DNA of 17,105 bases from Ktedonobacter sp. 13_1_20CM_4_53_11 (GTDB taxonomy: Bacteria > Chloroflexota > Ktedonobacteria > Ktedonobacterales > Ktedonobacteraceae), in assembly GCA_001919995.1 (NCBI GenBank), contig MNIY01000049.1, positions 1-17,105 of the forward strand, written 5' to 3'. The notes beneath the pieces are model-generated. The model had not been told where the DNA came from and ran no database searches. It saw only the letters and a program-made list of their open reading frames with translations. Every line of letters begins with the position of its first letter. Positions within the stretch are counted from its first letter, which is position 1. Below, one piece after another: positions 1-6,203 of this stretch. The position numbers were made by a program, and so were the translations under genes.

Positions 1-989
1 TCCTGTACCTGAGCAAAAACCAACCGCACTGCCGCTGTGAAGAGCAATCCGTGGGCAGCTCGTATAAATGCATCGCGATCACCATCACCCACCCTCTGCA
101 TGATCTCTGACGCGGTCAGGGCGATTACAGAACCAACTCCGCGCGGGGAAGCTCCCCCTTTCATCAACGCGTCATACACTCCCTGGCAGATTTCCAGTGT
201 ATCTGCATTGCTCAGAATCAGGCTGCGTAGCGACAACGCATTTGCATCTCTGGGTTCGGATAGGCGGGTACGCAGGCTGGCAAGGCTATGGACGGGGTCG
301 CTATGAAATGATCGCACAGCATTGACCCAGTCGGGCTCTTCCGTGTGTAATGGGAGATGAGGTGTGAGCCAGTGTATAATATGAGGCGCTCGCTCTCCCC
401 ATTCAACCGCGTCAAGCAGTTGATAACCCCGTACTGCGAATATCAACGGGTGCCCTGCATTCTGGAACGTGGTAGAGATACCATCATAGGTGCGTACCTC
501 CATCGTACGATAGTCCGCCCCTGTACCATAAAGGCCGAAGAGAAGTCGCTCCACACGCGTTGCATCGTTGCTGAATACTGCGTCATGCATCGCGTCGTCA
601 ACCGTATTCCCCTCCCCCAGCTCGCTTGGAAATAATGGATCAGGATACGTAACCGGCGCCTTTTCCCCATCCCTTAATGCTGGCGCAGTTGCCAGCAAGG
701 CCTGGACGAGCAGTGGCAACTCCTGTACATGGCTACGTGGGTCTACTTCGGGAGGCTTTGGCACAGCTATCATCCAACGGCTGATAGCTGCGGCCGCGTC
801 AAGTGTCAAAATAGCATGCCCATCGCTATCACCGTGGGCAACAATCAAACCCACCCGTCCAGCGAGTTCGGCGGCCGACGCACCACTGCTTAAAAGTTCA
901 CGTGCGATCGAAATAACTTCTCTGTGGTTCTCAGCAATTGTCGCTTCAACAAGCGCCGAAATATCGACGATCATCCCAATCGTTGGCAT
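1..989 (-). CDS. Unknown helical protein, C-terminus outside window (possible N-terminal part of a Rieske-type protein)
   Basis: Reading the minus strand from the ATG at 989 gives an uninterrupted frame of 329 codons to the left edge, so the gene is partial at its 3' end. A GGGAGA Shine-Dalgarno sits about 6 bases before this ATG. The protein begins MPTIGMIVDISALVEATIAE and is mostly helical. His-bearing blocks include VAHGDSDGHAIL near residue 50, NAGHPLIFAVRGYQLLDAVEWG near residues 180-200, and a HWLTPHLPLH stretch shortly after. No signal peptide or membrane segment is visible. The GHPLIF...WG block and the opening helices remind me of N-terminal regions seen ahead of Rieske [2Fe-2S] domains in soil bacteria, but no CxH...CxxH motif lies inside the window, so this is a weak suggestion. 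It follows the 1030-1815 gene after about 40 bases and probably shares its transcript. The reading frame itself is secure; the function is not. Confidence 0.75.
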   Translation of the reverse strand, partial: MPTIGMIVDISALVEATIAENHREVISIARELLSSGASAAELAGRVGLIVAHGDSDGHAILTLDAAAAISRWMIAVPKPPEVDPRSHVQELPLLVQALLATAPALRDGEKAPVTYPDPLFPSELGEGNTVDDAMHDAVFSNDATRVERLLFGLYGTGADYRTMEVRTYDGISTTFQNAGHPLIFAVRGYQLLDAVEWGERAPHIIHWLTPHLPLHTEEPDWVNAVRSFHSDPVHSLASLRTRLSEPRDANALSLRSLILSNADTLEICQGVYDALMKGGASPRGVGSVIALTASEIMQRVGDGDRDAFIRAAHGLLFTAAVRLVFAQVQ

Positions 990-1002
990 AGGTATCTCCC
1001 CC

Positions 1003-1029
1003 CATCTGGCTCAATGGTAAGACCAGATG
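1003..1029. repeat. Inverted repeat between the two left-end genes
   Basis: CATCTGG (1003-1009) and CCAGATG (1023-1029) are perfect 7-base arms around a 13-base loop. They lie between the stop codon of the 1030-1815 gene and the Shine-Dalgarno of the next gene. No T-run follows on the minus strand, so it does not look like a terminator. It may be an RNA hairpin that stabilises or processes the two-gene message. Confidence 0.4.
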
Positions 1030-1815
1030 TCACTGATTTTGTAGTTCGCGAATAGCTCGCTCAATGCGTGGAATATCTGCGTACTCTTCGTCGAGGAGTT
1101 TAAACCCTCGTTCCAGGTATAATTCCGCCAGCCTTGCGCCCCGTTCACCTGGATCCAATGCGGCATTTGTTAGATCAAGACCGCGGTACTTATCTGCTAA
1201 ATGTCCCGAGAGCCGCAGCATCTTCCGCTTTGTCTCTTGCTGCAAGTTGGTGTCGTGTCCTTCTAATGCGTACCGCGCCACTCCTACCAGCTTCCCTAAT
1301 TCTGTAAGTCGCTCACGGTCAGTCATTGTCTGTATCAATAACTCTTCCGCGTCCAGGTCGTCCAGTGGGGTATCTGGCTGGTCTATTTGATCCATTGGCG
1401 TAGTGGATGGCACCTGCTCGAAGGTCAATGTATAGCTGAGATAGAGTTGCCCATACTCCTGGCAACCCTCTGCAACTCGTTGCATCCTTGCCCCTTCGTC
1501 CTTTGGGTTGATAGAACCAATATCACACAGGTCATCGTCTCGACGATCAGCCAGCATCTCTAAATGTTCTAAACTGCTCCCTTCCTCCAGCATGGGAGGA
1601 ATGGGCATCACGTTGACGTTTGCTGCTTCCCGTAGCTCTTCAGGCGGCAACTGGGCAGCCAGGAAAGAGGGGAGATACTTTGCTAACGATAACGGCGTCG
1701 GTGGTACTATACAATACGTGCAATAAATGACCCTTGGGTCATTGGTGCTTCGCGCAATAAAAATAGCATGTCCTTTTGGTGCTTGTGGATTACCACGTAA
1801 GAACCGCATATCCAT
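1030..1815 (-). CDS. Conserved-looking hypothetical protein, 261 aa
   Basis: The frame is clean, with acidic soluble composition. I do not recognise a named domain. Residues 1-75 look like an alpha/beta segment (FLRGNPQAPKGHAIFIARS, then VIYCTYCIVPPTPLSLAKYLPSF). A middle part carries MPIPPMLEEG and a DDDLCDIG acidic block, and residues 160-261 are charged helices (LTELGKLVGVARYALEGHD, then ERGFKLLDEEYADIPRIERA). The two cysteines of YCTYC are spaced CxxC, with no clear second pair nearby. The ATG at 1815 is preceded by AGAGGA at about 10 bases; an ATG two codons later (1809) is an alternative start. The gene is first in a transcript from the promoter at 1879-1907 and is followed by the ORF at 989. 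No signal peptide or membrane segment. Function unknown; its position between a TPR protein and another unknown protein does not settle it. Confidence 0.8.
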   Translation of the reverse strand: MDMRFLRGNPQAPKGHAIFIARSTNDPRVIYCTYCIVPPTPLSLAKYLPSFLAAQLPPEELREAANVNVMPIPPMLEEGSSLEHLEMLADRRDDDLCDIGSINPKDEGARMQRVAEGCQEYGQLYLSYTLTFEQVPSTTPMDQIDQPDTPLDDLDAEELLIQTMTDRERLTELGKLVGVARYALEGHDTNLQQETKRKMLRLSGHLADKYRGLDLTNAALDPGERGARLAELYLERGFKLLDEEYADIPRIERAIRELQNQ

Positions 1816-1853
1816 ATCAAAGAAATCCTCTCGACCCTAGTATTTGTCCTGTT

Positions 1854-1874
1854 GAAAGTATTCGAGTTACTTTC
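1854..1874. promoter_or_regulatory. Operator-like palindrome on the predicted transcription start
   Basis: GAAAGTA (1854-1860) and TACTTTC (1868-1874) are perfect 7-base inverted arms with a 7-base centre. The site covers the predicted +1 (about 1872) of the minus-strand promoter at 1879-1907. That placement fits a repressor operator, or a 5' hairpin in the message. The regulator is unknown. Confidence 0.45.
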
Positions 1875-1878
1875 CTGT

Positions 1879-1907
1879 ATCATAAGCTGTTTACGCCTAC
1901 ATGACAA
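1879..1907 (-). promoter_or_regulatory. Sigma70-type promoter for the two left-end genes
   Basis: On the minus strand TTGTCA (plus positions 1902-1907) is followed after exactly 17 bases by TATGAT (1879-1884). Each hexamer matches the consensus at 5 of 6 positions. The predicted start near 1872 leaves a leader of about 57 bases before the ATG at 1815. Confidence 0.6.
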
Positions 1908-1940
1908 GCCATCATATTAAGCAGTAGACATCGAAGCTTG

Positions 1941-4160
1941 TCATCTCAATTTCTTCCGCAATTGTCCGAGCCGCTTAACCAGCTCTTTATTCTCTCGTAT
2001 CTCATCCTCAGTCATTTCCTCACCGCTCGTTGGTACAGTCTCCTCGTATGCCTTGATTTGCTGAGTGATCGCGTCCCTTCCAGCAATGTCAGCAAACGAT
2101 TGCGCTTGCGTTAGTGCCTGTGCATCCTGCTGTAGTCGTACCAGGGTAATGGCTTGTTGCGCATAAAGCTCTGCGTACTGCCGCAGGAACGTTCTCCATT
2201 GCTGAGGTATACTCATAGTACGCATGACTTGCTCAACCAGGGCGATCGCCCTGGAAAACTCCTCCCTGGCCTCTGCAAGATTTCCTTGCACTAAGAATAT
2301 ACCTGCTCGTTCATAGCGTGTATCCGCTTCACCCAATGGCTGTTGCTGCTGTTGGTACAGCTTTAATGCCTGGTCAAAATCTGTAGCTGCCTCTTCCAAT
2401 GTGCCATCGCCCCGGTGAGCCAGCCCTAAAGAAAGCATGGTGTCGGCCTGTCCTATCAGGTTATCACTCTGGTTGAAGCGCGTTAAAGCCTCTTCGCAGC
2501 GTTGTACAGCCTCATCCCATCGTTCCTGACCAATCAGCACCTGAGCTATACCCAATACTGCCGCCCCTTCACCGTCTGTACTTTCTAATAATTGGAATCG
2601 ACGCCTCGCCTCTGTAAACATGGTTGAAGCAGCATCTAGCTCTCCTTGTGACAACTTTACACGAGCCATACCCGCCAGGGCCTCGGCTGCCAGCTGTGGT
2701 TCTTGTTGCCCCTCAGCCTGTTTATAAGCCGCTCCAAAACCTTCCTCCGCCTGCACAAAATCTCCCTGCGTCAATAGCAACTGACCCTGTACCAGTGATA
2801 ACAAAGGTGACGCCTTAACCGGATATATCACCGGAGTAATATTGGAGGCCGCCTTCGATAGATATGCTGTCGCTTCACCAAGCTGTCCACCAAATACCGC
2901 TAGCTGGGCCAGGAGAACCTGCGCTTCAGCTACTCCCGCTCTCTCTCCCAATTGTTCCATGTGGTCCTGCGCATTACGATAGCACACCGCTGCCTGCCCC
3001 GTTTGCCCTTGCTGGCGATAAACCTCTCCCATTCCCAGCAAAGCTCTGCTCTCAACAAGCTCATCCTGTAGCTTGTTTGCCAGGTTCAGTGCCTCGTTGT
3101 ACGTCTGCAGTGCTGTTGCTAGAAAGCCCCTGCGCCGTTGAATATCGCCAAGCCCCGCCGTCGTCTCAGCCTGTCCAATGCGGTAGGCAATGGCTTTATA
3201 CGTCCGTAACGCCGACTCCATCGTTGAGTTAGCGTAGGAGAGTTGCCCTCTGCGCATATTGATCTCACCCAATACGCGGTTTGTGTGGGCCGTACCCAGT
3301 GCGTTCCGTTTATCCGTATATCTCTGGAGTGCCAATTGGGCGCCGGTTAATGCCTGGTCTACCTGCCCCCGTAATTCAGCGACCTCAGATAATCCCAGGT
3401 TGCCATCCGCCTCTCCCAGTTCATATTCTATGGGACGAGACCGTTCCACCGCATCTCCGAAGTAATCTGCTGACTCTTCGAGTCGTCGCTGATCCAGGTA
3501 GATACGCCCCAGACCCGACAGCGCATCAACGGCGCCATACGTGTCCCGCTTTTCCTGGTAGACCTCCAGCGCTTGCCTGTAAGCCTCTGCAGCCTCGTCA
3601 AAACGACGTGCCAGGCGTAAAATGTCGGCAAGACTTCGCCGGGCATCTGCCTCGTTGATGCTGTCTTGAGCATTACTAAAATAACTGATTGCCTCTTGAT
3701 ACAATACGGTAGCTCGGTCGATGTTGCCTCGTTGGAGTTCCAGGTGCCCAAGTGCTAATACTACATTTCCCAGACCCTGCGCGTTGTTTCCCTTTTCCGA
3801 ACTATAAAGTTCTCGTGCCCGCTCATAAGCTTCCTGGGCGCGATCCAGGTGGCTTTGCTGCCGCTCCAGGTGCCCTATCGCAAGAGCAGCTTGCGCCTCG
3901 TTTAAAGGCCTTCCTGCTTCTTGATATAACTTCATCGCACGCTGGTAACTGGTAATGGATTGTTCGATCAGGTTGTTCTCACGCTGCACATCGGCAAGTA
4001 GTGAGCGACAATCTCCCGCACGTTTAAGATCCCCAAGCTCTCGAAACAGCTTTTCCGCTTCTATTAAAGCCTCTGCTGCTATCTCCATCTTCCCGTCATT
4101 GTAGGCAGCAATACCTTCTTGTAAGCGCTTCTCAGCCAGTACATGTTCCTGTGTAGCCAT
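1941..4160 (-). CDS. TPR-array protein with a CHAT-type linker but no CHAT domain
   Basis: This 739-residue protein is almost wholly tandem helical repeats of about 40 residues, of the long-TPR kind (kinesin light chain/LGN-like). From about residue 10 to 630 units recur with the pattern A..LG.....G....A...Y..AL..., roughly fifteen copies. The segment around residues 635-700 (RTFLRQYAELYAQQAITLVR, then a helix ending in AQSFADIAGRDAI) matches my memory of the helical linker that joins TPR arrays to CHAT caspase-like domains. The protein ends soon after in a charged helix (KELVKRLGQLRKKLR) with no His/Cys protease domain; no CHAT-like sequence follows in any frame before the next gene. No signal peptide or membrane segment is visible, so a cytoplasmic scaffold is likely. 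The ATG at 4160 is preceded by GAGGAAGA about 10 bases upstream. It has its own promoter and its partner protein is unknown. Confidence 0.88.
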   Translation of the reverse strand: MATQEHVLAEKRLQEGIAAYNDGKMEIAAEALIEAEKLFRELGDLKRAGDCRSLLADVQRENNLIEQSITSYQRAMKLYQEAGRPLNEAQAALAIGHLERQQSHLDRAQEAYERARELYSSEKGNNAQGLGNVVLALGHLELQRGNIDRATVLYQEAISYFSNAQDSINEADARRSLADILRLARRFDEAAEAYRQALEVYQEKRDTYGAVDALSGLGRIYLDQRRLEESADYFGDAVERSRPIEYELGEADGNLGLSEVAELRGQVDQALTGAQLALQRYTDKRNALGTAHTNRVLGEINMRRGQLSYANSTMESALRTYKAIAYRIGQAETTAGLGDIQRRRGFLATALQTYNEALNLANKLQDELVESRALLGMGEVYRQQGQTGQAAVCYRNAQDHMEQLGERAGVAEAQVLLAQLAVFGGQLGEATAYLSKAASNITPVIYPVKASPLLSLVQGQLLLTQGDFVQAEEGFGAAYKQAEGQQEPQLAAEALAGMARVKLSQGELDAASTMFTEARRRFQLLESTDGEGAAVLGIAQVLIGQERWDEAVQRCEEALTRFNQSDNLIGQADTMLSLGLAHRGDGTLEEAATDFDQALKLYQQQQQPLGEADTRYERAGIFLVQGNLAEAREEFSRAIALVEQVMRTMSIPQQWRTFLRQYAELYAQQAITLVRLQQDAQALTQAQSFADIAGRDAITQQIKAYEETVPTSGEEMTEDEIRENKELVKRLGQLRKKLR

Positions 4161-4255
4161 GAAAATCTATCTTCCTCAATCTTTTGATGCATTCGGATCT
4201 GCTGAATAGTTACTTTGTATCTGCGTATGTGCTTCGGTACCAGTATCTTTGTCCC

Positions 4256-4284
4256 ATTGTAATGTCTCCTACTGAGAAAGTCAA
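4256..4284 (-). promoter_or_regulatory. Sigma70-type promoter of the TPR gene
   Basis: Minus-strand TTGACT (plus 4279-4284) and TACAAT (4256-4261) are separated by exactly 17 bases. Each matches the consensus at 5 of 6 positions. The predicted start near 4249 gives a leader of roughly 89 bases. Confidence 0.6.
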
Positions 4285-4400
4285 AAATAAGGCACTTTGC
4301 TTCTAGGTGATCGTAGGTGCGTGGGTGGTGCGGGTTTGGGTGGGGACCCTTGGATCGCCCGCGCAGCCTGGCAAAAAAGCTAGGCTAAATCAAGCTGTTG

Positions 4401-4409
4401 TGATAGAAT
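4401..4409 (+). promoter_or_regulatory. Extended -10 promoter of the cNMP-binding gene
   Basis: TGATAGAAT is a TGn-extended -10 box with no recognisable -35 at 16-18 bases. The predicted start near 4416 leaves a leader of about 60 bases. The surrounding 12-mer TGTGATAGAATA (4399-4410) recurs exactly in the nrdR promoter. Confidence 0.45.
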
Positions 4410-4476
4410 ACAGTTTAAGTAAACGAACCAGGAGCGTCGGTAACCCAGGAAAAAAGGTATAAAGGAGCTCTCAGGT

Positions 4477-4908
4477 ATGCACGAAGAAACCCTAAAACGA
4501 GTGGACTTATTTTCAAGCCTCGACAGAAAAGAATTACAGGCACTTGCCCGCAGTTGCCAGGAACGTAAATACCCCGCAGGTAGCACATTATTTTCACAGG
4601 GCGATACAGGAGTAGGACTCTATGTACTGATCAGCGGCACAGTCCGTATTACCCAGGCAGTCCACCCCGATAGAGCAGAGGAAGTACTTGGTACAGAGTC
4701 AACGGGGGGGGTCCTTGGAGAGATGGCCCTGCTTGACGATTTGCCTCGTTCGGCGACTGTCACTGCCGTAGACGACGTGACAGCTTTACTTCTACCTGTT
4801 TGGGAATTCCGCGCAGCGTTACGAAGTTATCCCGATATCGCCATCAAGCTTCTTTCCGTGCTCAGTCGTCGCCTGCGTAAGGCCGAAAACCGTATTCACG
4901 ACCATTAA
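4477..4908 (+). CDS. Single-domain cyclic nucleotide-binding (Crp/Fnr sensor-type) protein
   Basis: This 143-residue protein is a cyclic-nucleotide-binding beta-roll and little else. Residues 1-25 (LKRVDLFSSLDRKELQALA) are the usual N-terminal helix. YPAGSTLFSQGDTGVGLYVL around residues 32-51 is the opening of the roll. The phosphate-binding cassette is GEMALLDDLPRSATV at 81-95, with the conserved Glu82 and Arg91 that contact the ribose and phosphate in true cAMP/cGMP binders. A final helix (IAIKLLSVLSRRLRKAENRI) closes the fold. Crp-type regulators carry a DNA-binding HTH after this point; here the protein stops, so it is not itself a DNA-binding regulator. It is likely cytoplasmic and may work through a partner. 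AAAGGAG lies 9 bases before the ATG. It is divergent from the TPR gene and appears monocistronic, with a terminator after it. Confidence 0.9.
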   Translation: MHEETLKRVDLFSSLDRKELQALARSCQERKYPAGSTLFSQGDTGVGLYVLISGTVRITQAVHPDRAEEVLGTESTGGVLGEMALLDDLPRSATVTAVDDVTALLLPVWEFRAALRSYPDIAIKLLSVLSRRLRKAENRIHDH

Positions 4909-4952
4909 AGTAACGGAAGTAATAGCTCGCTCAACGTATTCTCTATAGCAAG

Positions 4953-5020
4953 AACTCCCTGCCTCCCTTGTTGTGACCGGGGAAGCAGGGAGTTAGCTCC
5001 GAGCATCTTTTTTATTTCTT
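4953..5020 (+). terminator. Rho-independent terminator after the cNMP-binding gene
   Basis: AACTCCCTGC (4953-4962) pairs perfectly with GCAGGGAGTT (4985-4994). The stem continues inward after one mismatch with TCCC/GGGA. A T-rich tract lies at 5008-5020, somewhat further from the stem than usual. The arrangement favours plus-strand transcription; no T-run follows in the minus direction for the convergent nrdR. Confidence 0.75.
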
Positions 5021-5067
5021 AGCAAACCGCCGCATAAGATCCCGTGGCTCTGATCATGGGGAGGATG

Positions 5068-5535
5068 TCAAGTCTCCGTAGCAGGTTTAGCTCTATTCAG
5101 AAGATGCTGTATCTCCTCAAACATCGTCTCAACATCCCCAAACGACCGGTAAACACTGGCAAAGCGAATGTAAGCAATCTTATCCATTCGTTGCAAATGT
5201 TCCATCACCAGTTCACCGATGACGTTACTAGGTACCTCTTGCCTGCCCAAACGATAGAGTTCCTGCTCGATCTCTTCAACCGCATTTTCAATTTCGCCTA
5301 CTGGCAATGGGCGCTTCTCACAAGCCTTGCGGATACCTATATAAAGCTTCTGCCGGTCAAAATCTTCTCGCCGCTGGTCGCGTTTAATCACCATCAAGTG
5401 AAATTTTTCAACTCGCTCATAGGTACTGAAGCGTCCCTTACACGTTTCACATTCGCGCCGGCGATGTATGGCATCACCGATATCACGCGAATCTTTCACC
5501 CGCGACTCAGTACCCCCACATAATGGGCATTTCAT
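5068..5535 (-). CDS. nrdR: Transcriptional repressor NrdR
   Basis: NrdR senses ATP/dATP and represses ribonucleotide reductase genes. The 155-residue length is typical. The N-terminal zinc ribbon is MKCPLCGG with its partner CETC, giving ligands Cys3, Cys6, Cys29 and Cys32, and the linker DSRDIGDAIHRRRECETCKG is diagnostic. Residues 45-135 form the ATP-cone that binds the nucleotide (VIKRDQRREDFDRQKLYIGI, ending near IRFASVYRSFGDVETMFEEI). The start is supported by GGGGTGA 6 bases upstream and by the family N-terminus MKCP. No ribonucleotide reductase gene lies in the window, so its targets are elsewhere; I saw no clear NrdR-box pair upstream of any gene here. It is transcribed from its own extended -10 promoter and converges on the cNMP-binding gene. 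Confidence 0.97.
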   Translation of the reverse strand: MKCPLCGGTESRVKDSRDIGDAIHRRRECETCKGRFSTYERVEKFHLMVIKRDQRREDFDRQKLYIGIRKACEKRPLPVGEIENAVEEIEQELYRLGRQEVPSNVIGELVMEHLQRMDKIAYIRFASVYRSFGDVETMFEEIQHLLNRAKPATET

Positions 5536-5570
5536 CCTGGTTCACCCCGCTGGAATATCATAATAGCGTT

Positions 5571-5579
5571 ATTCTATCA
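5571..5579 (-). promoter_or_regulatory. Extended -10 promoter of nrdR
   Basis: The minus strand reads TGATAGAAT here, a TGn-extended -10 without a good -35. The predicted start is near 5564, about 29 bases before the ATG. It lies inside a 12-mer (5570-5581) identical to the one at 4399-4410. Confidence 0.45.
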
Positions 5580-5611
5580 CAGTATCCAATTGAGGAGGAC
5601 CTGTGTAGAGG

Positions 5612-5917
5612 CTAAATCATTACAGGAGTTGCTTCCTCTGGAGTGATGGTTAGGGTCGCCCCAATGTTGGAGTGAATGACTGCATGTGTCATCTCCCCGC
5701 CGGGAGGAACTTTGCCGATATACCCTGAACGCAGGCGTGATCCTTCGCGCCAGTAAGCGTACCAGTAAGGCCCATGTCCCTGGCCATCACGGCAGGTGCT
5801 GCATGCGGCCTTCCCGCATTTGCGATACTGCAATTGATAAGTGATATGTTGATTGCTCGGTAACTGTGTCATAAGCCACGTACCCTTCCACAAATCAATA
5901 AAACTACAAAAGTTCAT
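5612..5917 (-). CDS. Small Cys/Trp-rich DUF6788-like protein
   Basis: Up to 101 residues. The core YRKCGKAACSTCRDGQGHGPYWYAYWREG with the following RLRSGYIGK (written here only by its key pieces: KCGK, CSTC, GHGPYWY, WREG, SGYIG) is the hallmark of a widespread short family usually listed as DUF6788. The role is unknown to me; a small metal-binding module using the three or four cysteines is plausible. Two starts are possible: ATG 5917, with no good Shine-Dalgarno, and ATG 5872 (residue 16 of the long form), which has GGAAGGG 10 bases upstream and gives 86 residues. I favour 5872. It lies about 76 bases upstream of nrdR on the same strand, but nrdR has its own promoter. The palindrome-rich region 5947-5998 is just upstream. 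Confidence 0.7.
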   Translation of the reverse strand: MNFCSFIDLWKGTWLMTQLPSNQHITYQLQYRKCGKAACSTCRDGQGHGPYWYAYWREGSRLRSGYIGKVPPGGEMTHAVIHSNIGATLTITPEEATPVMI

Positions 5918-5946
5918 TTCAATGCTACAACCAGCATACCATCAAT

Positions 5947-5998
5947 GGATGAACATTTTATGAAAATGTTCTGTGCAATGATGACATAATGTTCATCC
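5947..5998. repeat. Nested, mutually exclusive inverted repeats
   Basis: GGATGAACATT (5947-5957) is a perfect 11-base inverted match to AATGTTCATCC (5988-5998). Inside, GAACATTTT (5951-5959) also pairs perfectly with AAAATGTTC (5963-5971) around a 3-base loop. The left arm can therefore pair with either partner, so two hairpins compete. As DNA these are three half-sites of GAACATT type, which fits an operator with two binding modes. Confidence 0.55.
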
Positions 5999-6027
5999 TA
6001 TAGCAAGTATACCATGAAAATTGTCAA
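5997..6027 (-). promoter_or_regulatory. Possible promoter of the DUF6788-like gene
   Basis: The minus strand has a full consensus TTGACA (plus 6022-6027) and TATAGG (5997-6002) after a long 19-base spacer. The predicted start near 5990 would fall inside the right arm of the nested repeats. The weak -10 and long spacer make this uncertain. Confidence 0.3.
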
Positions 6028-6114
6028 ATTTAAAATAACGCCTTTTTCAGAAAACCATCCACTTTTCCTGATCTGTAATGTGATCAAAGCGTGAGCACAA
6101 CATACAACCGCAGA

Positions 6115-6123
6115 TGGTATAAT
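6115..6123 (+). promoter_or_regulatory. Extended -10 promoter of hpf
   Basis: TGGTATAAT is a perfect -10 box with the TGn extension, and no clear -35 precedes it. The predicted start near 6130 gives a leader of about 74 bases. Confidence 0.55.
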
Positions 6124-6203
6124 AATGATGTGTTCAATCTACCTGGTTTTAGACAAACCGCTTTTGTTTGTTGTGTATTGTTGGATCAGAAGGAGAAAAT
6201 ACA

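Larger units (their letters stand above)
4161..4476. other. Divergent intergenic region between TPR gene and cNMP-binding gene
   Basis: About 316 bases with no convincing ORF. The left part holds the minus-strand TPR promoter and its leader of about 90 bases. The middle (about 4315-4370) is G-rich on the plus strand, with GGGTGGGGACCC as a small self-pairing element. The right part holds an extended -10 site and the Shine-Dalgarno of the cNMP gene, AAAGGAG at 4461-4467, 9 bases before the ATG. Confidence 0.7.
5918..6203. other. AT-rich divergent intergenic region upstream of the DUF6788-like gene and hpf
   Basis: No gene is apparent. The left half carries nested inverted repeats (5947-5998) and a possible minus-strand promoter with a consensus TTGACA. 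The right half carries the extended -10 promoter of hpf and its Shine-Dalgarno AAGGAG, ending about 8 bases before the ATG at 6204. Base composition is clearly more AT-rich than in the genes on either side. Confidence 0.7.

Noticed and set aside
568..1020. Plus-strand 150-codon open frame overlapping the left-end gene
   Set aside because: The minus-strand frame over the same bases is longer, runs to the edge without a stop, and has a Shine-Dalgarno. The plus frame is Ser/Ala-rich shadow sequence with no family resemblance.
1941..4160. Repetitive DNA in the TPR gene as a true repeat array or CRISPR
   Set aside because: The periodicity is at protein level (about 40 residues); units differ too much in base sequence for DNA repeats, and there are no equal spacers.
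1..4908. A complete new defence system made of the left-end genes, TPR protein and cNMP sensor
   Set aside because: There is no nuclease, protease, cyclase or membrane effector in the set, each gene has its own promoter or direction, and no mobile-element signs surround it. I list only the separate observations.
5044..5523. Plus-strand 159-codon frame over nrdR
   Set aside because: It is antisense to nrdR, whose zinc ribbon and ATP-cone are unmistakable.
5947..5971. LexA-type SOS box in the GAACATTTT/AAAATGTTC palindrome
   Set aside because: Gram-positive LexA sites have GAAC and GTTC separated by only 4 bases; here the gap is 13, so the spacing does not fit.
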